From Gemmatimonadales bacterium (GTDB lineage Bacteria > Gemmatimonadota > Gemmatimonadetes > Gemmatimonadales > GWC2-71-9), in contig JAICPP010000053.1 of NCBI GenBank assembly GCA_025929805.1, positions 1 through 15,786 of the forward strand: a stretch of 15,786 nt of DNA, given 5' to 3'. The position numbers were made by a program, and so were the translations under genes. Positions 6,489 through 13,079 of the stretch are shown piece after piece. The notes beneath the pieces are model-generated. The model did not search any database, was not told where the DNA came from, and saw nothing but the letters and a program-made list of their open reading frames with translations. Position 1 is the stretch's first letter. Each line of letters opens with the position of its first letter.

Positions 6489-7078
6489 GCCTCCGAACAT
6501 TCACATCCCGGCAGGAGTTCCGGCGCTGGCTGACGGCAAACCATCGAAGCTCGAAAGAGCTGCTGGTCCGCTGCTACAAGAGTCACGCCAAGGAGAAGGG
6601 TCTCACCTATCGGGAAGCGCTGGACGAGGCGCTCTGCTTCGGGTGGATCGATGGAGTGCGTCGAGCGGTGGATGACGAGAGCTTCAGCACCCGCTTTACA
6701 CCGCGAAAGCCCAAGAGCAAGTGGAGCCAGGTAAACATTCGCCGGGCAAGGGAGCTCGAGGCGGAGGGGAGGATGGCGGAAGCCGGCCGAGCAGCCTTTG
6801 CGGCCCGCGATACGAGGTCAACTAAGCGCTACTCGTTCGAGGAAAAGTCCAGTAAGCTCGACCGCAAATCCGAGCAGGCCTTCCGCGCCAACCAGCGCGC
6901 ATGGGAATTCTTCCAGTCCCAGGCACCCTGGTATCGCCGGACCAGCTATTTCTGGGTCAAAGATGCCAAACGGGAGGAGACCCGCGCTCGACGGCTGGCT
7001 GAGCTGATCGCCTGCTCCGCTCGGGGAGAGCCTATCAAGCTGCTGGACCGGCGTCCGAAACCCGCCCCAGCCTCTTAG
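6485..7078 (+). CDS. YdeI/OmpD-associated (OmdA) family protein
   Basis: A 197-residue soluble protein of the YdeI/OmdA type. The start GTG at 6485 overlaps the dioxygenase stop (GTGA), which fixes it and indicates coupling. Family marks are FTSRQEFRRWLTANHRSSKE, the Trp/Gly box ALCFGWIDG (49-57), RFTPRKPKSKWSQVN (70-84) and a helical second half rich in Lys/Arg/Glu. The C-terminal helices contain the FFQSQAPWYRRTSYFWVKDA segment typical of these proteins, in which a bulky residue is expected to be followed by a cleavage-like basic stretch. The name comes from weak reports linking homologues to porin regulation or bacteriocin protection; the biochemical role is unknown. Nothing here suggests membrane attachment. 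Its operon partners (a VOC dioxygenase and a SIMPL protein) hint at oxidative or xenobiotic stress, which is inference. Confidence 0.9.
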   Translation: MSLRTFTSRQEFRRWLTANHRSSKELLVRCYKSHAKEKGLTYREALDEALCFGWIDGVRRAVDDESFSTRFTPRKPKSKWSQVNIRRARELEAEGRMAEAGRAAFAARDTRSTKRYSFEEKSSKLDRKSEQAFRANQRAWEFFQSQAPWYRRTSYFWVKDAKREETRARRLAELIACSARGEPIKLLDRRPKPAPAS

Positions 7079-7106
7079 GATCCAATACTCAGGCAAATCG
7101 TTCCAT

Positions 7107-7838
7107 ATGACTCCATACGACCGCGGCCCCCTGCCCGCAATCATACTTGCACTCGGTGTCGCCCTGGCTGGGCTTCTCATAGGCCATGGCTTCGCCCGCG
7201 GCCGTGCCACCGATCGCTATGTCGAGGTGAAAGGGTTGGCCGAGCGGGAGGTCACCGCGGACATGGCGTTGTGGCCGCTCCGGTATGTAGGCACCGGTGA
7301 CGACCTCGCGGCCACCCAAGCGCAGATCTCCCGGAACACGCGTCAGGTCTACACGTTCCTCGGTCGCAATGGCATCGATACCAGCTCGGTGCAGCTACAG
7401 GCGCTGGAGGTTTCCGATGCGTTTGCCAACCGTTTTCCGGGAGAGCGCGGTGGGCCGCGGTATGTCATCCAGCAAACAGTCATGGTACGTTCGCGCAAAC
7501 CCGAGGTCGTGATGGCTGCCAGCCAGCGGGTCAGCGAGTTGGTTGGCGCGGGTGTGGTCCTCTCCTCCACCGGAGAGTACGGTATTGGTGGGCCGACCTT
7601 CCTCTTCACTCGCCTGAACGAGCTCAAGCCCGCGATGGTCAGAGAGGCCACGGCCAACGCCCGGGCGGCGGCGGAACAGTTTGCGGCCGACTCCCGAACC
7701 GAGCTGGGCGGCATCCGTCACGCCAATCAGGGAGTCTTCGTGATACTCTCCCGCGACCAGGCGCCCGGTGTGAACGAGGGAGCGCAGCTGCAGAAGATCG
7801 TTCGGGTGGTGTCGACGGTGCAGTACTTCCTGGAATAG
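7107..7838 (+). CDS. SIMPL-domain (DUF541) envelope protein
   Basis: A 243-residue protein with an N-terminal signal anchor (about residues 9-30: AIILALGVALAGLLIGHGFA) followed by a periplasmic SIMPL domain. The domain shows the expected order: YVEVKGLAEREVTADMALW, then a long helix DDLAATQAQISRNTRQVYTF, NGIDTSSVQLQALEVSD, a Y-V-I-Q-Q-T-V-M-V-R strand, a helix PEVVMAASQRVSELVGAGVV and PTFLFTRLNELKPAMVREAT. The helix ATANARAAAEQFAADSRTEL and the C-terminal strand VRVVSTVQYFLE complete it. SIMPL proteins of the BP26/YggE type oligomerise and are linked to oxidative-stress resistance; no catalysis is known. The ATG at 7107 lies 28 bases after the YdeI stop. Its ribosome-binding site is weak, so read-through or reinitiation from the upstream operon is likely. 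Confidence 0.9.
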   Translation: MTPYDRGPLPAIILALGVALAGLLIGHGFARGRATDRYVEVKGLAEREVTADMALWPLRYVGTGDDLAATQAQISRNTRQVYTFLGRNGIDTSSVQLQALEVSDAFANRFPGERGGPRYVIQQTVMVRSRKPEVVMAASQRVSELVGAGVVLSSTGEYGIGGPTFLFTRLNELKPAMVREATANARAAAEQFAADSRTELGGIRHANQGVFVILSRDQAPGVNEGAQLQKIVRVVSTVQYFLE

Positions 7839-7843
7839 CCGCT

Positions 7844-7863
7844 GGTCCCCGGTCCCCGGTCCC
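7844..7863. repeat. Short tandem repeat GGTCCCC x ~3
   Basis: The seven-base unit GGTCCCC is repeated almost three times (7844-7850, 7851-7857, 7858-7863) starting six bases after the SIMPL stop. The last copy forms a CGGTCC/GGACCG stem with 7870-7875. There is no T-tract after the stem, so it is not a classical intrinsic terminator; it may still protect the 3' end of the upstream mRNA. Confidence 0.8.
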
Positions 7864-7875
7864 TCGCACGGACCG

Positions 7876-7904
7876 TTGACTGGCAACAAAAACCGTTGCA
7901 GTAT
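7876..7904 (+). promoter_or_regulatory. Sigma70-like promoter candidate for the receptor gene, with ACCGTTG repeats
   Basis: TTGACT at 7876-7881 and CAGTAT at 7899-7904 are separated by 17 bases, giving five and three matches to the consensus hexamers. ACCGTTG occurs twice, at 7872-7878 and 7892-7898, exactly 20 bases apart, overlapping the -35 and sitting just before the -10. That spacing places both copies on one face of the helix, as an operator would. Transcripts would carry a leader of about 170 bases before the ATG at 8084. Inference from pattern only. Confidence 0.35.
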
Positions 7905-8083
7905 GGCTCTGGACGCGCGGTGGCGGCGTCCTCCGGCGTATCCTGCGTCTGAGTGCCCCTTGCCCGATCCTGAATGTCCGACAGCATGCATCGAATTCCT
8001 ATCCTGAAGTCGTTGGGGGTGCTCAGCACACAACCTCGGATACGCCGGCTGCTGAACCACTGAATGGACGGAGGATAGCTGTC

Positions 8084-10804
8084 ATGACAAGCTTGAAACG
8101 TCTCGTTACCATCGCTTCCACACTCCTTCTCGCCATCCCTTCAACTCGATTCGCAACAGCAGCAGCCCAGGAGCCTGCGCCGACCGGCAGCATTGCGGGG
8201 CGGGTAGTGGACGAGGAAGGCACCGGGATCGCAGGCGCTCAGATCTACATCGACCGTCCCGCACTGGGGACCCAGACCCGCGCTAACGGAGAGTACGTAC
8301 TCAGCCGGGTTCCCCCTGGAACCCATATCTTGCGCGCGAGGCTGCTGGGATACCGGCCGGAGGCAGCCAACGTCACGGTCTCCGCAAACCGGCGAGCTAC
8401 TCAAGACTTTACCCTTCAGCGGGACCCGCTTCAGCTCCAAACCATGGTAGTAACCGGCACCCAGTCGCCCAGGGTGAACCTGGATGCCAGCGTTGCGGTA
8501 ACGACCCTGACCGCAACCGAGGTCCAAGCGGCCTCGCCCAGAAGCACCACCGAGATGCTGCGCTATGTCCCCGGTTTCACCCGGGTTGAGAGCTCCGGCG
8601 GTGAAGTCAACATGAACTACACCGTTCGCGGCATTCTCGGGATAGAGTACGTTGCGTTCATGGAGGATGGGCTTCCCGTATATCCCGCGATGCATACCTA
8701 CTTCATGAATGCCGACAACCTATTCCGCTTTGACACCAACATCGAACGCATGGAGGTCGTCCGCGGGGGCAGCTCACCTTTGTTCAGGTCCAATGCTCCG
8801 GGCGCGATCGTGAACTTCATTAACAAGACTGGAGGCCCGGAGTTTGGCGGGACGATGCGAGCAACCGCTGGTACCGAGGGTCTCGCGCGGTACGACCTGA
8901 ACATGAATGGGCCGTTCGGGAATGACTGGCGCTTCAATGTGGGCGGTTTCTATCGCTACGACCATGGCGTGCGTGACCCTGGGTACCCTGGAATTCGAGG
9001 CGGACAGTTAAAGGGAAGCATCACACGGCTCTTGGATAACGGTTACCTGCGATTTTCGGTCAAGCACATCGACGACAGGAACCTGTTCATCGTTCCGCTT
9101 CCCTTCACCAATCCGGAAGACCCGCAGTACGTACCCGGGTTCAGCAATTACGGCTCGATGGTCACGCCGGAAGGGGTAGATGTCACCGTAGCAACTCCGA
9201 ACGGCCCGCTGACGCTGCCGCTGGACAATGGACTCAAAACCAAGGCGACGTGGTTTACAGCCGACGTGTCGATTGACCTGTCGGATGATTGGCATCTCCA
9301 GAATACCGCGGGAGTCATGCAGAACGACCAGGAATGGAACGCCATACCGAGCGGTAACTTGTTCTCGGCCACGGATTTCATCACGGCTCCCCTGAATGAG
9401 GGCGGGCTGGGGTTTCCCATCGGCAGCACCGGCCAGTACTTCTTTACCAACCACTTCACTGCCGATACGCTGCGAAGTCCCCTTCCCTTTGACACCCCCA
9501 ATGGTCTGGTTGCCCGCCAGGGTGAATGGCACATCGATAAGCCGATTTCTGCGGTTCAAAATCAGCTCACCTTACGTCGGAGTTTCGGGCCGCACTCGCT
9601 CTCGATCGGGGGGTACTTTGCCAACTACACCCAGGACAATCACTGGTTTTTCACCGACATCCTGACAGACGTTCGAGACATTCCTCGCTTCCTCGATCTG
9701 GTGGTCACCCCTGCGGGTGGCGGAGCGCCGGTTAACATCACCAAAAATGGGTTCAAGAAATTCGTGTCAAACTACCAGAATGGGTCGGGACAGACGACGA
9801 TGATATCCGGCGTTATCGGTGGCGAAGTTCAGCTCACCGAGCGGCTCCGCGCCGATTTAGGCGTCAGGGCAGAATACAATACCTTCGTTCAGACCTCGGA
9901 AAACACGGCCCCATTCGACCTGGATTCGAATCCGGCGACGCCCTACGACAACATAGTGTTTGGCAACAACACATTCAGGCACTTGAACCGTGACATTTCC
10001 GACTGGTCGGCTTCCGTGGGACTGAACTACAGGGTTAATGAAAATCTGTCGGTGTATGGCGCGGCTGCGCGGGGCTACAGAATGCCCGAACTGGACAAGT
10101 TCTTGGAGAACAGAGTGCAGGAGCAAGTGGAACTGTTCGAGCCGGAAGAGATCCAGACAGCCGAGGGAGGTGTGAAATACGCCGCGGACCGAGTAGGGTT
10201 GGCGGTCAGCGGCTTCTATACCAAGATCAAGAATATCACGGGACAGGGGGCGGTGATCGGTCCCACCGGGGAAACAACCTGGCGTACTACGAGCGATCCC
10301 GAGTCTCGCTCCTTCGGCGCCGAGGTTGAGCTATCCGCCGCTCCGGTGGAAGGACTCCAGCTAATCGGAAACGGCACCGTCCTCCGATCCGAGCAGGGCC
10401 CTGGGATCGACAGTCTGGTGGGGAAACGTTTGGCCCTTGTACCCACAATAGTCGGCAATCTGGTAGCGATCTACTCGCCCCGGCGGGTCGCGGGGCTCCA
10501 GTTCAAGGCAGACTGGCAGACCGTTGGTTCACGCTTCATCGAGGCCCCCCGAGATCGGGTTTCGGGTCTCAAGTTGCCCTCTTACAATTACTTTAACTTC
10601 GGCGTGGGCTTCGCGATCCCGAACGCGGGCACCAGAATCAACGTCGATCTACTGAACGCATTCCAGAGCAAGGGACTGACGGAAGGGAATCCGCGGCTCG
10701 TGGGCGTAGGCTCTTCAATCTTCTTCGCGCGACCTCTTATGCCCCGCCGACTGCAGGCCTCTATCGAGTATGACTTCGGAGGTAGCCGCGGCGAGGACCG
10801 CTAA
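8084..10804 (+). CDS. TonB-dependent receptor with N-terminal carboxypeptidase-regulatory domain
   Basis: A 906-residue outer-membrane transporter. The ATG at 8084 follows GGAGGA (8070-8075). Residues 1-29 are a signal peptide (LLLAIPSTRFATAAAQ|E). About residues 35-113 are a CarboxypepD_reg beta-sandwich: GSIAGRVVDEEGTGIAGAQI, LGTQTRANGEYVLSRVPPGT, LLGYRP. A TonB-box-like segment M-V-V-T-G (121-125) precedes the plug (about 135-250), with LRYVPGFTRVE, NYTVRGI, MEDGLPV, IERMEVVRGGSSPLFRSNAP and GAIVNFINKTGG. The rest is the 22-strand barrel, with aromatic-rich strands such as YLRFSVKHID and NLSVYGAAARGYRMPELDKF. It is shorter than SusC proteins, and no SusD-like gene follows. The final strand I-E-Y-D-F is followed by eight polar residues, so the chain does not end in an aromatic. 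Two exported glycosidases lie downstream, so an oligosaccharide is the likely cargo; siderophore or cobalamin uptake cannot be excluded by sequence alone. Confidence 0.96.
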   Translation: MTSLKRLVTIASTLLLAIPSTRFATAAAQEPAPTGSIAGRVVDEEGTGIAGAQIYIDRPALGTQTRANGEYVLSRVPPGTHILRARLLGYRPEAANVTVSANRRATQDFTLQRDPLQLQTMVVTGTQSPRVNLDASVAVTTLTATEVQAASPRSTTEMLRYVPGFTRVESSGGEVNMNYTVRGILGIEYVAFMEDGLPVYPAMHTYFMNADNLFRFDTNIERMEVVRGGSSPLFRSNAPGAIVNFINKTGGPEFGGTMRATAGTEGLARYDLNMNGPFGNDWRFNVGGFYRYDHGVRDPGYPGIRGGQLKGSITRLLDNGYLRFSVKHIDDRNLFIVPLPFTNPEDPQYVPGFSNYGSMVTPEGVDVTVATPNGPLTLPLDNGLKTKATWFTADVSIDLSDDWHLQNTAGVMQNDQEWNAIPSGNLFSATDFITAPLNEGGLGFPIGSTGQYFFTNHFTADTLRSPLPFDTPNGLVARQGEWHIDKPISAVQNQLTLRRSFGPHSLSIGGYFANYTQDNHWFFTDILTDVRDIPRFLDLVVTPAGGGAPVNITKNGFKKFVSNYQNGSGQTTMISGVIGGEVQLTERLRADLGVRAEYNTFVQTSENTAPFDLDSNPATPYDNIVFGNNTFRHLNRDISDWSASVGLNYRVNENLSVYGAAARGYRMPELDKFLENRVQEQVELFEPEEIQTAEGGVKYAADRVGLAVSGFYTKIKNITGQGAVIGPTGETTWRTTSDPESRSFGAEVELSAAPVEGLQLIGNGTVLRSEQGPGIDSLVGKRLALVPTIVGNLVAIYSPRRVAGLQFKADWQTVGSRFIEAPRDRVSGLKLPSYNYFNFGVGFAIPNAGTRINVDLLNAFQSKGLTEGNPRLVGVGSSIFFARPLMPRRLQASIEYDFGGSRGEDR

Positions 10805-10827
10805 ACACCATCCGCAGCAGCACAGCT

Positions 10828-10862
10828 CGGCGGTGGGCCTTCGGGCCTACCGCCGTTTCTTA
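10828..10862 (+). terminator. Strong intrinsic terminator between receptor and glycosidase genes
   Basis: A 12-bp stem CGGCGGTGGGCC/GGCCTACCGCCG (one G-U pair) closes on a UUCG tetraloop (10840-10843) and is followed at once by TTTCTTAT. It lies 23 bases after the receptor stop and ends only about 13 bases before the next ATG, so it is both terminator and leader of the glycosidase gene. Confidence 0.9.
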
Positions 10863-10874
10863 TAGGATTGGTGG

Positions 10875-13079
10875 ATGAGAATGCGATTGACGCTGGCGGG
10901 GGTCTGCTGGGCTCAGGTCATCCTCGCCGCTCCGGGTTGGGCCCAAGACCCCACCACCCCTCCCACTGATAGCACTTTCCTGCTCTCCACCGACGATCCC
11001 GAACGGCTTCCTTCACCATTCATCGGCAACGGGCACTTGGGGGTGATCGTGCCGCCGCTCGGCATCGGCGCCGCTCCATCCTTTATGGCCGGCCTGTACG
11101 AACACGCACCAGAGGACGTGCCGCGCATCGTAAACACCCCCGCCTGGACCGTAGTCGGCGTGTACGACGGCAATCGGTGGCTGAACACCGAGGTGGTGGA
11201 CCAAGGCTCGGTGGACGCATACCAACAAATCGTGGACATGCGAAGTGGAGTTGCCCGCACCAGCTATCACTGGGTGAACGGGTCGAAACGGATGTCCGTG
11301 CGAGTCCAGTCATTTGTTTCTCGAGCCGATCACGAGCTCGGTGTGATCCGGCTCAATCTCGCGCCGCAGTACAGCGGTCGCATCGGTGTCCGCTTTGCGA
11401 TCGTGGGATGGCCTCCACCCAAGCGGCTCCCGCTGGCCACCCTGGAAAAGTCGGATCCAAACTGGAAGCCGGGTGATATCTGGTACCCGGGCCACATGGT
11501 GGTGCGCGCGCGTCAGGCGCGACGCACGTCGAACGGCGCCCAGTTGTCCATGGTTTCCAATCCGGTAGGCCGCAACACCATACTGGCCCAATCGAGCGAA
11601 ATCATCTGGGCCAGAGATCTTCCTGCCGCGAAGGTGCGAACGCTCACAAGGGGCGACACCGCCATGGCAGAGATCACCTTCGACGCTGAGCGGGGGCGAA
11701 ACTACACGTTTTGGCAGGCGACTACAGCGATCTCCTCTCACCGCGCGGCCGGCACCCTGGCTCAAGCCACCAAGAGAGCCCAAGCCGCCAAGTCCCGAGG
11801 CTTCGATGCCCTGGCTCAGGATAACGCCCGCTCATGGCAACGGAGGTGGGAAACCGACATCGAGATCCAGGGTGATCCCGCTCTCCAGAGAGTGGTGCGC
11901 TCGATGCTCTTCTATCTGCTCTGCAGCGCGGACTCTGCGACGGGACTGGGCATCCCGCCCATGGGACTTTCAAGCGGCGGTTACTATGGGCACATCTTTT
12001 GGGACTCCGACACCTGGATGTTCCCTTCCCTCCTGGCCACCCATCCCGATGTGGCACATTCACTGGTGGCCTTCCGCCTGCGGACCCTGGCGAGCGCCAG
12101 GGCAAACGCGAAGGCGAACGGCTACCGCGGAGCCATGTATCCCTGGGAGGCCGATGAGCTCGGCCACGAAACCACACCCCACTTCGCGGTACAGAATGCC
12201 CGCTCCGAGATCCACGTGAACGGCGACGTGGCTCTGGCTCAGTGGCAGTACTACCTGGCCACGGGCGACTCAGCCTGGCTGGCGCGACAGGGCTATCCCG
12301 TCATCCGGGAAACCGCCGACTTTTGGGTGAGCCGATCCAGCTACGACTCCGCCGCAGGGCGGTACCACATTCGGAACGTGGTGTCGGTTTCCGAGGGACT
12401 CATCGGGGTGAGTGATGACGCGTACACCAACGCCGTCGCCCGACTGAACCTGGAAATTGCCTCGACCGCCAGCCGGCGACTGGGGCGATCGGCCGACCCT
12501 CGCTGGGAGCATGTGGCCGCCAGACTGCACATGCCTTATGACTCGGCCAGCGAGTTCTACCGTACCTATGAGGGAGCTCCCGACTCGACCCTGGGCGACG
12601 TGACTCCGCTGCTCAGCTATCCCCTGGGCGTACCGATGAGCGAACGAGCCAAACGCGCCCAGCTGGAGCAGGCGGTCCGACGACTCTTGAGTGAAGGTCC
12701 CGGAGCGATGATGGGTTCTACCCTGCTCGCCGTGGATGCGGCCGAGCTGGGAGACCGAGCCCTGATCGACTCACTCCTGCCGCACAGCTATGAGGGCTGG
12801 CTTCAGGGTCCGTTCCTCATGCTGTCCGAAACTCCGGACAAGGAAGATGCGGTGAACTTCGTCACCGGTGCCGGAGGATTCCTGCAGCAGGTGATGTACG
12901 GCTACACCGGTCTCCGCTGGGGTGAAAAGGGATTAGAGCCGGCGTTCGCTCCGGTGCTGCCATCTCGGATCCAACGATTGACGCTCCGTAACGTGTATTC
13001 CCGAGGTAAGCGTTTCGACGTCATCGTGGATGCAAACGGCAGACGCATGGTTCCCCACGGGACTGGCGATCCACGATGA
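10875..13079 (+). CDS. Secreted glycoside hydrolase family 65-type enzyme (acid trehalase/PGGHG-like)
   Basis: A 734-residue exported enzyme. Residues 1-24 are a signal peptide (VILAAPGWAQ|D). The N-terminal beta-sandwich (about 35-285) starts with the GH65 mark F-I-G-N-G-H-L-G (49-56). A linker helix precedes the (alpha/alpha)6 barrel (about 335-690), with GYYGHIFWDSDTWMFPSLLA (369-388), YPWEADELGHE (422-432), SEIHVNGDVALAQWQYY (444-460) and NFVTGAGGFLQQVMYGYTGL (661-680). These blocks match the hydrolase branch of GH65 (acid trehalase and the animal collagen disaccharide glucosidase PGGHG) more than the phosphorylases. Probable catalytic carboxylates are Asp377 or Asp379 and Glu445, by analogy with the Asp in FWDxDTW and the Glu in EIHxNG. 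Substrate would be a terminal alpha-glucoside (trehalose, kojibiose or Glc-alpha-1,2-Gal); which one is not decidable here. ATG 10881 is an alternative start. The stop overlaps the next ATG (ATGA). Confidence 0.9.
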   Translation: MRMRLTLAGVCWAQVILAAPGWAQDPTTPPTDSTFLLSTDDPERLPSPFIGNGHLGVIVPPLGIGAAPSFMAGLYEHAPEDVPRIVNTPAWTVVGVYDGNRWLNTEVVDQGSVDAYQQIVDMRSGVARTSYHWVNGSKRMSVRVQSFVSRADHELGVIRLNLAPQYSGRIGVRFAIVGWPPPKRLPLATLEKSDPNWKPGDIWYPGHMVVRARQARRTSNGAQLSMVSNPVGRNTILAQSSEIIWARDLPAAKVRTLTRGDTAMAEITFDAERGRNYTFWQATTAISSHRAAGTLAQATKRAQAAKSRGFDALAQDNARSWQRRWETDIEIQGDPALQRVVRSMLFYLLCSADSATGLGIPPMGLSSGGYYGHIFWDSDTWMFPSLLATHPDVAHSLVAFRLRTLASARANAKANGYRGAMYPWEADELGHETTPHFAVQNARSEIHVNGDVALAQWQYYLATGDSAWLARQGYPVIRETADFWVSRSSYDSAAGRYHIRNVVSVSEGLIGVSDDAYTNAVARLNLEIASTASRRLGRSADPRWEHVAARLHMPYDSASEFYRTYEGAPDSTLGDVTPLLSYPLGVPMSERAKRAQLEQAVRRLLSEGPGAMMGSTLLAVDAAELGDRALIDSLLPHSYEGWLQGPFLMLSETPDKEDAVNFVTGAGGFLQQVMYGYTGLRWGEKGLEPAFAPVLPSRIQRLTLRNVYSRGKRFDVIVDANGRRMVPHGTGDPR

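Noticed and set aside
5208..6500. 430-codon open frame on the minus strand
   Set aside because: It lies antisense to the VOC dioxygenase, whose family motifs are clear. Its own translation is Arg/Gly/Asp-rich with no domain, as expected for a shadow frame in GC-rich DNA.
7903..8007. 34-codon leader peptide upstream of the receptor (ATG 7903)
   Set aside because: It has no SD, overlaps the -10 candidate and has no codon run suggestive of attenuation.
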